Below are positions 1-5,642 of a stretch of 5,642 nucleotides of DNA, one piece after another. The DNA comes from an uncultured Clostridia bacterium (GTDB taxonomy: Bacteria; Bacillota; Clostridia; Oscillospirales; Acutalibacteraceae). Numbering within the stretch: the first letter of the stretch is position 1; each line of letters opens with the position of its first letter. Location of the stretch: NCBI GenBank assembly GCA_947624755.1, contig CANQLQ010000141.1:1-5642 (forward strand), written 5' to 3'. The notes below the pieces were generated by a model. The model was not told where the DNA came from and made no database searches. It was given only the letters and a program-made list of their open reading frames with translations. The position numbers and the translations under genes were made by a program.

Positions 1-76
1 GCCTCAAATTTTTGAACAAACTGACGAAAAATTTCCTCGCCAATTAGGACACCCTGAATTAATCAGTGCTTCCTTA
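1..76. repeat. Half copy of a palindromic MITE-like repeat, cut by the window edge
   Basis: These bases match the reverse complement of 3544-3619 at 74 of 76 positions without gaps; the differences are at 49 and 67. They also match 3641-3710 in direct orientation at 53 of 70 positions. The right terminus (about 60-76) carries the family end, with the motif AATCAGTGCTTCC. Homology stops sharply at 77. Only one arm is present, so the partner arm, if it exists, lies before base 1. The plus strand of this arm is open and encodes the same peptide that the complete copy adds in front of the NifU-like gene (PQIFEQTDEKFPRQLG...). That open frame is best read as a property of the repeat, not a gene. 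Confidence 0.85.
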
Positions 77-139
77 GCTTTTTTAAAAGTTTTTCTTTTT
101 ATTATTGAGCTGCGTGATTATGAAAACTTTTTAACTTAC

Positions 140-182
140 AAAAAATTATCCGAGACTCATTTCAAATGAAGTGAATCCCGGA
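140..182 (-). terminator. Rho-independent terminator ending the minus-strand gene cluster
   Basis: Bases 168-182 pair with 149-163 around a 4-base loop (164-167). In minus-strand RNA this gives 15 stem positions with two G-U wobbles and one C-A mismatch, followed after UAA by six U (145 to 140). On the plus strand the same stem is followed by TTTTTCTTT from 183, so it may work in both directions. It lies about 160 bases after the mannosidase stop codon. Its stem is also the last coding part of the small ORF at 146-343, which is a point against that ORF. Confidence 0.75.
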
Positions 183-343
183 TTTTTCTTTATTGTTTTA
201 TTATAACCAAGGTAGATTATAACAGGGGCAAGAAAAAAACAACACAATAAAAGCATACTGAAAATAAATCTCAAATGTCTTATAATTTTCTCTTTAGGCG
301 GCCACATGGGGTTTTCTCTACAGCGAAAGCCCCTTTTAGTCAA
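146..343 (-). CDS. Possible small single-pass membrane protein (doubtful ORF)
   Basis: This is an open frame of 65 codons following the mannosidase, its TTG start overlapping the mannosidase TGA (TTGA at 343-340). I do not recognise it. The translation has a basic N-terminal part, then one strongly hydrophobic stretch (about residues 26-47, FIFSMLLLCCFFLAPVIIYL) and a lysine-rich tail, so it would be a single-pass membrane peptide if made. Support is weak: AGGA lies only a few bases before TTG, and the internal ATG (307, residue 13) has no good ribosome binding site. The last 11-12 codons form the terminator stem and the stop codon sits between stem and U-tract, so translation would disturb termination. 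T-rich DNA gives hydrophobic peptides by chance. It could be a real small gene, a gene remnant, or simply the 3' untranslated region. Confidence 0.28.
   Translation of the reverse strand: MTKRGFRCRENPMWPPKEKIIRHLRFIFSMLLLCCFFLAPVIIYLGYNKTIKKNPGFTSFEMSLG
308..337 (+). terminator. Weak plus-strand terminator-like hairpin
   Basis: Bases 308-316 pair with 325-333 (GGGG TTTTC with GAAAG CCCC, including one U-G wobble) around an 8-base loop. Four T follow at 334-337. It is a 9-position stem on the plus strand; on the minus strand the wobble becomes a C-A mismatch. No plus-strand gene lies upstream, so it may instead be a 3'-end hairpin of the mannosidase mRNA, starting seven bases after its stop codon. 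Function is uncertain. Confidence 0.25.
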
Positions 344-3261
344 ATTCCTATTGTTATAATTTCAAATGGTTTATAATTTATTGTGTCTGTTTCACTCTGA
401 AATTCTTCAAGCATATTAAGCAGTTTTACTTTTCCGCCAAGCTTAATTGTACCTCTGCGTCCGTCCTGTTCGGAAAGTCGAATTACCGTCATTAAGCCGT
501 CCTCAGATTTTTTTGCCGCTTGTAAATAAAGCGGTTCAAATGTCGGAAATTCCCACTTAACATCCGCTTTAATAAGCGGAACATTATATTGGTGAGCAAT
601 ATTGTTTATTTTTGCGCTTACTGCATCGCCCTCGTGCGGATATATCATATAGCAGAAATCGTGTGTACCCATATCCGAAGTTACGTCCGGGCGAATTGTC
701 GCGCGAAGAAGCGAAAGCGACATCTTGTTATTTTCAAGACCGATACCATACTTTCCGTCGTTGATTAATGCAATACCGCCGTCGGTTTCAGACATATCGG
801 CCCACTTATGGTGACAACATTCAAAGCGAGCCTGCTGCCAGGAAGTATTACGGTGAGTTTCTCTTTCAATATATCCGGCAGATATGTCACACAATACTTT
901 TCTTGTAAGAATATTGCATGAAAACTCCGCTTTTGCAAGCTTGTGTTTTTCGTTCCAGTCAACGATATTTTCAACTTCAATTCCACGGCTTTGACGAAAT
1001 AATCTTATAAGCATTGTCCAAGTCGATTTTTCTGTTTTGAGAACTGCCTTGAAAACGGCACATTCTCCGTCCGTTTCTAACAGAGTAATAGGGGAGTCAA
1101 CCTTTATTTCTATTTGCTTATCTTTATAATTGGGGAGAATATCCCAGGCATCATAGTTGCCCGGAGTATCGGTATAAATCCTAAGCTTGTTGAAATCGCC
1201 GTCGACCCATTGTCTCGACAGTTTTTTGTCAAAGAGCGACTTGATTGAACCGTCATCATTAAATTTAATTTTGTAAAACGGTGTTTCCACTTCATCTTTA
1301 ACCGATATCCAGTCACGACTGCTCTTTTTAGCCCTTAAAACGCCGGTTGACATAGGCTCAAGGTTTGGCACCAACCAATTGCCTTTTTTGCCATAACGGC
1401 TTGATGAGCCGTTTTTGCTTTCGATAAAGGTAAGCGCATCTCTTTTAAAATTGAGTGAATTAAAATATTTTGTACCTGAGCCGATGATCATATCAAGCTC
1501 TTTTTCGATTTGTTCATAGTCTGCCATTGCGTCTTCATATACGGGATGTATGTGAGAACCCGGCAGAATATCGTGAAATTGATTGATAAGAAGCTTTTTA
1601 TAAAGTTCGGTAATTCTATTCTGATTATCTTCCTTGCGAAGCAGTGAAAGAATTTCGGCCGTTCTCAGTTTATTTTCAAGCTTTCTGTTTGCGCGCTTGA
1701 GATTGCTCTTTGTTGTAAAAGTACCTCGGTGCATTTCAAGATAAAGCTCGCCGTCCCATGTTTCATGATTGTCATTATCTTTTAGATTTTTTTCAAGAAA
1801 CTGCGCTGCGCCCATATGCTCGCATTTTGGCATAATTGAAAGCTTTTCAAAACGGTGCATCATTTCAATCATTTCTTCGGTACAACCTGAACCGCCGTCA
1901 CCGTAGCCAAACATATTCATTGTCTGTCCGCCTTGGTCTTTGTCAATATAAGCTTCCCAGTTTTCCTGAATTTGTGACGGCATATTCCACGTTATAAAAT
2001 GGGTAGGGGGAACGCAGGCAAAAACTTCTGTGCCGTCAATACCTTTCCATTTAAAGTTGTTATGCGGAAAACGGTTTGTGTCGTTCCATGTCGACATCTT
2101 GTTTGAAACAAAGTAATCCACGCCGCTTTTTTTGAGTATCTGCGGAAGAACCCATGAATTTCCGAATACATCGGGAAGCCATGCATTGTTGACGGTTTTG
2201 CCGAACATTCTCTTGTAAGTCATTTGTCCGTAAAGACATTGACGGATAAGTGATTCGGCGCAAGGAATATTGCAGTCGGGCTCAACGTACATTGCGCCTA
2301 CAGGCTCAAACTGTCCGTTTTTAACTTTTTCTTTGAGCTCTTGGAAGATTTCGGGATAATACTTTTCAAGAGTTTCATATACATACGGCTGCGTATGAGT
2401 ATATTTAAAGTCAGGATATTTGTCCATAAGGCGAAGTTGAATAAGTACCGTGCGAAGATTCTTTTGAACGGCATGGATCCTTCTCCAGTAATATGCAATA
2501 TCAAGATGTGAGTGAGCAATAAGAGCTACGTCGCCGTTTCCTTTATAGTTATCGTTTGCAAAAATTACTTCGTCAACATATTTCTTCGCTTTGTCAACAC
2601 CGGTCAGTTCATCGCCGTCAAAATCTATGAGATTCATTGCGTTGTTAAGCTCACGGTTGAGGAAGTTTCTGTAGTCTTCGTTGAAAAGCTCTGATTTTGC
2701 AATATCAAGCAAAAGTTCAAAATCCCATACAAGGTTCTGGACTTCATGATTAACAACGCAAATATATGCGCCTTCAAAAATCTGACGGCAGCCGCGGACA
2801 GATAACGATTCCGGGTTTCTTTCATCGTCGGGCTTTGAGCGGTTATATCCCATCATTTCAAAATGAAGGGTCTCATTTTCGTTTATGTAAGGCGAAAGAA
2901 GCATTCTTTCACGGTTAGGGTCAACGCCGCCTACATACTTTCCGTTAACTTTGACGCAGATTTCCGCCGCCGTTTTGAGCGAGAACCAAAGCTCTTTGCC
3001 TTTGAGATGCGAAGGAAGATTTACATCGGCCTTTATAAATGCGGTACCGTCTGGGGTAAAGTACATATCGCCTTTTTTAAGCGGTCTGTAATCTTCGCTG
3101 TAATATTCAAATTTCATTTCAGATACTTGTCTTGCATCTCTTATCATGAGATTATCAATTTCCCATTTTTCTGTGTATATATGTCTTTTAAGCCAGCCGA
3201 AACGAAGGTCTGTCCATTCTTCCGGACGCATTGAACGTCTTATGACTTTTATATGTGCCAT
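340..3261 (-). CDS. Glycoside hydrolase family 38 alpha-mannosidase, cytosolic
   Basis: The 973-residue protein has the layout of large Ams1/bacterial-type GH38 enzymes: an N-terminal beta domain (about 1-235), a catalytic barrel from about 244, a helical middle domain (about 505-600) and a C-terminal beta-sandwich region (about 640-973). The active-site residues expected for the family are visible. HSHLD has zinc ligands His252 and Asp254, WLPDVFG carries the nucleophile and zinc ligand Asp364, and NQFHD supplies zinc ligand His563. HRGTFTT at 511-517 is a further typical motif. GH38 enzymes are retaining, zinc-dependent exo-alpha-mannosidases. There is no signal peptide or membrane segment, so it should act in the cytoplasm on imported mannosides or glycan fragments. 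The start is fixed by AAGGAG eight bases upstream. It follows the NifU-like gene by 12 bases, so the two are probably co-transcribed. The linkage preference cannot be told from sequence. Confidence 0.95.
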   Translation of the reverse strand: MAHIKVIRRSMRPEEWTDLRFGWLKRHIYTEKWEIDNLMIRDARQVSEMKFEYYSEDYRPLKKGDMYFTPDGTAFIKADVNLPSHLKGKELWFSLKTAAEICVKVNGKYVGGVDPNRERMLLSPYINENETLHFEMMGYNRSKPDDERNPESLSVRGCRQIFEGAYICVVNHEVQNLVWDFELLLDIAKSELFNEDYRNFLNRELNNAMNLIDFDGDELTGVDKAKKYVDEVIFANDNYKGNGDVALIAHSHLDIAYYWRRIHAVQKNLRTVLIQLRLMDKYPDFKYTHTQPYVYETLEKYYPEIFQELKEKVKNGQFEPVGAMYVEPDCNIPCAESLIRQCLYGQMTYKRMFGKTVNNAWLPDVFGNSWVLPQILKKSGVDYFVSNKMSTWNDTNRFPHNNFKWKGIDGTEVFACVPPTHFITWNMPSQIQENWEAYIDKDQGGQTMNMFGYGDGGSGCTEEMIEMMHRFEKLSIMPKCEHMGAAQFLEKNLKDNDNHETWDGELYLEMHRGTFTTKSNLKRANRKLENKLRTAEILSLLRKEDNQNRITELYKKLLINQFHDILPGSHIHPVYEDAMADYEQIEKELDMIIGSGTKYFNSLNFKRDALTFIESKNGSSSRYGKKGNWLVPNLEPMSTGVLRAKKSSRDWISVKDEVETPFYKIKFNDDGSIKSLFDKKLSRQWVDGDFNKLRIYTDTPGNYDAWDILPNYKDKQIEIKVDSPITLLETDGECAVFKAVLKTEKSTWTMLIRLFRQSRGIEVENIVDWNEKHKLAKAEFSCNILTRKVLCDISAGYIERETHRNTSWQQARFECCHHKWADMSETDGGIALINDGKYGIGLENNKMSLSLLRATIRPDVTSDMGTHDFCYMIYPHEGDAVSAKINNIAHQYNVPLIKADVKWEFPTFEPLYLQAAKKSEDGLMTVIRLSEQDGRRGTIKLGGKVKLLNMLEEFQSETDTINYKPFEIITIGI

Positions 3262-3269
3262 TATCTATA

Positions 3270-3276
3270 CTCCTTA
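3270..3276 (-). promoter_or_regulatory. Ribosome binding site of the mannosidase overlapping the upstream stop codon
   Basis: Minus-strand TAAGGAG contains both the UAA stop of the NifU-like gene (3276-3274) and the AAGGAG binding site for the mannosidase, eight bases before its ATG. A ribosome ending on the first gene would sit on the initiation site of the second, so translational coupling is likely. Confidence 0.85.
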
Positions 3277-3513
3277 TATATCCTGAAAATACGGCTTTTT
3301 GCGAATAGCATTAAGCTTGACGGTTTTATGTAAATCGGATTTAATTTGTTCTGTAATCCATTTTGCACATCTGTGAAGTATAAGACATTTTGAACATTCT
3401 CCTTTGAAAATAACGGTAAGTTCACCGTTTTCAAACGAAACAAATTCGATCCAGCCGCCGTCTCCTTGTAATTTCGGAGCAATTACCTCTTCAATATATT
3501 TTTGGATATGCAT
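3274..3513 (-). CDS. Small stand-alone NifU C-terminal-like protein (Fe-S type)
   Basis: This 79-residue protein has the shape of the NifU/Nfu C-terminal domain. It opens with a helix (IEEVIAPKL), then the family turn GDGGWIEFV (17-25), a beta hairpin (GELTVIFKG), and the CxxC motif C40-S-K-C43 where Nfu proteins bind a bridging iron-sulfur cluster. A third cysteine (C49, in LHRC) and a final helix follow. Classical Nfu domains have a proline or other small residues after CxxC, whereas this one has LILHRC, so it belongs to a divergent subgroup. Cluster binding is inferred, not shown. I chose the ATG at 3513 because AGAGG lies seven bases upstream and the fold starts there. The same frame stays open to 3621, but those 36 codons come from the adjacent repeat. 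It probably shares its transcript with the mannosidase. No clear promoter of its own is visible. Confidence 0.8.
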   Translation of the reverse strand: MHIQKYIEEVIAPKLQGDGGWIEFVSFENGELTVIFKGECSKCLILHRCAKWITEQIKSDLHKTVKLNAIRKKPYFQDI

Positions 3514-3520
3514 TTTAATA

Positions 3521-3526
3521 CCTCTT
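3521..3526 (-). promoter_or_regulatory. Ribosome binding site fixing the NifU-like start
   Basis: Minus-strand AAGAGG lies seven bases before the ATG at 3513. The longer reading frame starting in the repeat has no comparable site near 3621. This decides in favour of the 79-residue protein. Confidence 0.75.
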
Positions 3527-3543
3527 TTATTTAATAATTGAAT

Positions 3544-3710
3544 TAAGGAAGCGCTGATTAATTCAGGGTGCCCTAATTGGCGAGGAAATTTTTCGTCAGT
3601 TTGTTCAAAAATTTGAGGCAATACTTTGTGTATTAACGAGAATTTTTGGGCAAAATGACGGAATAATTTACCGTCAAGTAGGGCAGCTTGTATTAATCAG
3701 TGATTCCTCA
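3544..3710. mobile_element. Complete palindromic MITE-like element (about 167 bp)
   Basis: The left arm 3544-3619 and right arm 3641-3710 are inverted copies of each other (53 of 70 aligned positions, no gaps). The ends read GGAAGCGCTGATTAAT and, inverted, ATTAATCAGTGATTCC. Between the arms, AATAC (3620-3624) and GTATT (3630-3634) pair around TTTGT, so the symmetry runs to the exact centre at 3627. No transposase frame is present and I see no clear target-site duplication. The related half copy at 1-76 shows that it is a repeat. As RNA in either direction it would fold into one long imperfect hairpin. It lies between the mutase and the NifU-like gene, and encodes the end of the former. Mobility is inferred from structure and copy number only. 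Confidence 0.8.
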
Positions 3711-5314
3711 ATAACTTTCTTAATTGATTCAAGTCGTTTTTGCGCCTCCTGCCTTGAAAGAGCCTGAACTGAATAATAAACCTTGATTTTCGGTTCGGTA
3801 CCCGAAGGTCTTACTGCTATCCATGTGCCGTCATTGCAGATAAATTTAAGAACATTTTCCTTCGGCAAATCTCTAATACCTACAGAATAGTCAATCACCT
3901 CGTCAATGCCGTCAAAAAGCGATTTCCCTTTTTCTCTGAAATTAGCCATAAGACTTTGAATTTTTTCAGCTCCGTCTTTGCCTTTGAGAACAAAACTGTC
4001 AAGACTGTCAAGATAATATCCAAATTCATCATAGATTTCGTTAAGTGCGTCTACAAGAGTTTTCCCTTGATTTTTGTACCATGCCGCCATTTGACAAATA
4101 AGCATTGAGGAAACGACAGCGTCCTTGTCTCTTGCGTGAGTGCCGACAAGATAGCCGTAAGATTCTTCATATCCAATTACAAAATCTTTTTCTCCTGTTT
4201 TTTCAAACTTGTTGATTTTATCTCCTATATATTTAAAGCCGGTAAGTGTTTCTTCAACCTGCAAGCCGAACGAACGGCCGATATTTGCACCAAGCTCAGA
4301 TGTAACAATTGTTTTGACAAGAGTTGATTTTTCCGAAAGGGTAGGCTTTTTCATAGTAAGAACAAACTTTACAAGCAGCGCTCCGGTCTGATTACCTGTG
4401 AAAAGAACATAATCGTCACCGTCTCGAACTGCAATACCGACTCTGTCGCAATCGGGATCTGTACCAAGGACAAGATCCGCACCGATTTCTTTTGCTTTTT
4501 GTATTGCAATTGTAAGCGCATCTTTTTCTTCGGGATTAGGGCTTCTGACTGTTGAAAAATTACCGTCCGGAAGCTCCTGTTCTTTGACAACGGTAACGTC
4601 CATACCTTCAAGCATTCTTCTTACAGGAATGTTGCCTGTGCCGTGAAGGGGAGTGTAGACAATTTTAAGGTCAGATTTTTCTTCATAAAGCGACTGTGTT
4701 TTAACTGCTTTGCAAAATTCAGAAAGCACGTTTTCACCGATGTATGTAATATTTTCATAGCCTTCAAAAAACGGTATTGATGAATAATCGGTAATTTGAT
4801 TAATAAACCCAATAGCCGCCTTTGCATCTTCTGTGCAGAACTGACAGCCGTTTGCATCATAAACTTTGTAGCCGTTATATTCCTTTGGATTGTGCGAGGC
4901 GGTAATCATAACGCCTGCCGTACAGCCTAAAAATTTGGTAGTGAATGAAAGAACAGGTACGGGAACGAGAGTTTCATAAATAAAAACTTTAAATCCGCAT
5001 GAAGCAAATATACCCGCTGCTGTTTTTGCAAAAAAAGCGGAATTATTTCTTGAATCATAGGCAAGCGCAATTTTTATTTCACCGTCGGTTTTGCTTTTTA
5101 GATAGTTTGCAAGTCCCAAGGTGGCCTTTCCGACAGTATATTTATTCATTCGGTTTGAACCTGCTCCCATTATGCCGCGAAGTCCGCCGGTACCAAATTC
5201 AAGATCCTTATAAAACCGGTCTTCAATTTCTTTTTCATCGGTGATAGCTTCAAGTTCAATCCTTGTTTCTTCGTCAAATTTCAACCATTCATTGTACTTT
5301 TCTTTATAAGTCAT
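3674..5314 (-). CDS. pgcA: Phospho-sugar mutase, PgcA-like phosphoglucomutase/phosphomannomutase
   Basis: This 546-residue alpha-D-phosphohexomutase interconverts hexose 1- and 6-phosphates in the cytoplasm, feeding glycolysis, glycogen and cell-envelope sugar nucleotides. All four domain signatures are present in order. They are GTGGLRG (41-47), the catalytic phosphoserine loop TASHNP (138-143, Ser140), the metal loop DPDCDR (286-291), the sugar-recognition loop EESYG (383-387) with GFKYIGDK (359-366), and the phosphate-binding RPSGTEPK (502-509). Length and N-terminus match the PgcA group of Firmicutes, which mainly act on glucose phosphates; activity on mannose phosphates is possible. The ATG at 5314 has AAAGGA 11 bases upstream and a good promoter. 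The last 11 residues (EESLINTSCPT) and the TGA stop lie in the repeat at 3641-3710, so the native tail has been replaced or trimmed. Since the phosphate-binding loop and following helix are intact, the enzyme is probably functional. Confidence 0.93.
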   Translation of the reverse strand: MTYKEKYNEWLKFDEETRIELEAITDEKEIEDRFYKDLEFGTGGLRGIMGAGSNRMNKYTVGKATLGLANYLKSKTDGEIKIALAYDSRNNSAFFAKTAAGIFASCGFKVFIYETLVPVPVLSFTTKFLGCTAGVMITASHNPKEYNGYKVYDANGCQFCTEDAKAAIGFINQITDYSSIPFFEGYENITYIGENVLSEFCKAVKTQSLYEEKSDLKIVYTPLHGTGNIPVRRMLEGMDVTVVKEQELPDGNFSTVRSPNPEEKDALTIAIQKAKEIGADLVLGTDPDCDRVGIAVRDGDDYVLFTGNQTGALLVKFVLTMKKPTLSEKSTLVKTIVTSELGANIGRSFGLQVEETLTGFKYIGDKINKFEKTGEKDFVIGYEESYGYLVGTHARDKDAVVSSMLICQMAAWYKNQGKTLVDALNEIYDEFGYYLDSLDSFVLKGKDGAEKIQSLMANFREKGKSLFDGIDEVIDYSVGIRDLPKENVLKFICNDGTWIAVRPSGTEPKIKVYYSVQALSRQEAQKRLESIKKVIEESLINTSCPT

Positions 5315-5325
5315 AAAATTTATTA

Positions 5326-5331
5326 TCCTTT
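5326..5331 (-). promoter_or_regulatory. Ribosome binding site of the phospho-sugar mutase
   Basis: Minus-strand AAAGGA lies 11 bases before the ATG at 5314. The spacing is slightly long but acceptable, and no closer alternative is seen. Confidence 0.65.
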
Positions 5332-5346
5332 CAGTTTTTTATAAAT

Positions 5347-5374
5347 ATTATCATATTTTATACTGTTTTTTCAA
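5347..5374 (-). promoter_or_regulatory. Sigma-A-like promoter for the mutase gene
   Basis: On the minus strand TTGAAA (5374-5369) and GATAAT (5352-5347) are separated by 16 bases; each hexamer matches five of six consensus positions. Transcription would start near 5340, giving a leader of about 26 bases that contains the ribosome binding site. No operator-like palindrome or riboswitch is seen in so short a leader. This may drive the whole mutase, NifU-like and mannosidase cluster. Confidence 0.65.
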
Positions 5375-5494
5375 GATAAATAGATACAAAAATATAATAT
5401 ACCGGCATACAGGCGTGTAGAAAAAGTATGTTTCGCTTGGCAATATGCATGAAAGGAGTAAAACTATACGCCCCTCCTGCGCTCTTTTAAACAA
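5375..5494. other. Intergenic stretch with no recognised feature
   Basis: Between the mutase promoter and the repeat-like sequence at 5495 I find no convincing gene. A 13-codon plus-strand frame (ATG at 5449, MKGVKLYAPPALF) lacks a ribosome binding site. AGGAG near 5454 can pair with CTCCT near 5474 over only five bases. The stretch may belong to a repeat, but nothing in the window proves it. Confidence 0.5.
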
Positions 5495-5560
5495 GGGAAG
5501 CTCTGATTAAATCACGCATAAGGCTTAATACTCATCTTGTCAGAGTTCCCGAAAAATTTC
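5495..5560. repeat. Diverged relative of the palindromic repeat family (left arm)
   Basis: GGAAGCTCTGATTAAATCA at 5496-5514 matches the left end of the complete element (3547-3565) at 17 of 19 positions. About 64 bases further in, both sequences reach AAAAATTT, and the 11-mer CGAAAAATTTC (5550-5560) is shared exactly with bases 25-35. The middle is not clearly alignable. Within it, GGGAAGCTCTGA (5495-5506) and TCAGAGTTCCC (5540-5550) form their own inverted repeat with one unpaired base. No matching right arm follows, so this is either a rearranged member or one interrupted by the GC-rich sequence after 5560. Confidence 0.5.
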
Positions 5561-5642
5561 GCAGCCGGTAGGCTGCGATGGGGGCGCCGGCAGAATGTCA
5601 ATCAAGTGCAACACCCCAAAAGGCTTCAAAGGGAGATAGCCA
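5551..5642 (+). ncRNA. Possible structured RNA or leader at the window edge (unidentified)
   Basis: This stretch is clearly richer in G and C than the surrounding intergenic DNA and has several pairing elements. An 8-bp perfect hairpin is formed by TCGCAGCC and GGCTGCGA around GGTA (5559-5578). GGGG (within 5579-5584) could pair with CCCC at 5613-5616, and GGCT at 5622-5625 with AGCC at 5637-5640. The last loop holds AAAGGGAG (5628-5635 region), a plausible ribosome binding site. The window ends in CA, so a plus-strand ATG could begin at the final base if the next bases are TG. It could be the 5' leader or left end of another mobile element, including a HEARO/omega-RNA type leader of an IscB-like gene, but I cannot confirm any family. 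The strand is inferred from the binding-site-like sequence. Confidence 0.3.

Noticed and set aside
82..134. AT-rich inverted repeat (TTAAAAGTTTTTC and GAAAACTTTTTAA)
   Set aside because: It is imperfect, almost purely A/T and separated by more than 20 bases, as expected by chance in such sequence.
2863..3234. Plus-strand open frame of 123 codons opposite the mannosidase N-terminal region
   Set aside because: It lies wholly antisense to a strongly supported GH38 gene, shows no recognisable domain, and is explained by the codon composition of the real gene.
3527..3620. A promoter for the NifU-like gene within the repeat arm
   Set aside because: The best pair (TTAATC with TATTAA) matches consensus poorly. 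AT-rich DNA gives such matches by chance.
3544..3710. The long palindrome read as a rho-independent terminator of the mutase gene
   Set aside because: Neither side of the stem is followed by a U-tract, and the arms are repeated elsewhere in the window, so a repeat element explains it better.
4999..5244. Plus-strand open frame of 81 codons inside the mutase gene
   Set aside because: It is antisense to the conserved mutase N-terminal domain and its translation shows no family features.
5449..5490. Thirteen-codon plus-strand leader peptide (MKGVKLYAPPALF)
   Set aside because: There is no ribosome binding site before the ATG, no terminator or attenuator structure, and no run of regulatory codons.
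1..5642. CRISPR array or spaced direct repeats
   Set aside because: The only repeated units are the palindromic element arms; there are no regularly spaced short repeats.

Overview
The window reads as ordinary low-GC Firmicutes chromosome, most likely a gut or rumen member of the Clostridia (Ruminococcus/Oscillospirales type). This rests on the AT-rich codon third positions, strong AAGGAG-type ribosome binding sites, A/T-rich promoters, the gene content and the dispersed palindromic repeats. The taxon is an inference; there is no rRNA or other marker gene here.

All convincing genes lie on the minus strand and read from right to left. A sigma-A-like promoter (5347-5374) precedes a phospho-sugar mutase of the PgcA/phosphohexomutase family (5314 to 3674). 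Next is a 167-bp, nearly symmetric palindromic element (3544-3710). It is followed by a 79-residue stand-alone NifU C-terminal-like protein (3513 to 3274), and 12 bases later by a 973-residue cytosolic GH38 alpha-mannosidase (3261 to 340). A doubtful 65-codon membrane-peptide ORF follows (343 to 146), and a good rho-independent terminator closes the cluster (140-182). The mannosidase would release mannose from mannosides or N-glycan fragments. The mutase interconverts hexose 1- and 6-phosphates, so the two could belong to one sugar-use pathway. The role of the NifU-like protein beside a mannosidase is not obvious.

The most unusual content is the repeat family. The complete copy (3544-3710) is MITE-like, with two arms of about 70 bp that are 53/70 identical and a small apical hairpin. 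It supplies the last 11 codons and the stop codon of the mutase, and on its other side it adds a false 36-codon N-terminal extension to the NifU-like frame. A half copy occupies bases 1-76 and matches the 3544-3619 arm at 74 of 76 positions in inverted orientation. A third, diverged relative begins near 5495 and runs into a GC-rich, hairpin-forming stretch (about 5550-5642). That stretch ends in a possible ribosome binding site facing a plus-strand gene that would start just beyond the window. It may be the structured 5' leader of another mobile element, but this cannot be settled from these bases. Both window ends lie in repeat sequence, which would fit contig ends.

I see no CRISPR array, tRNA, rRNA, complete insertion sequence or clearly new multi-gene system.
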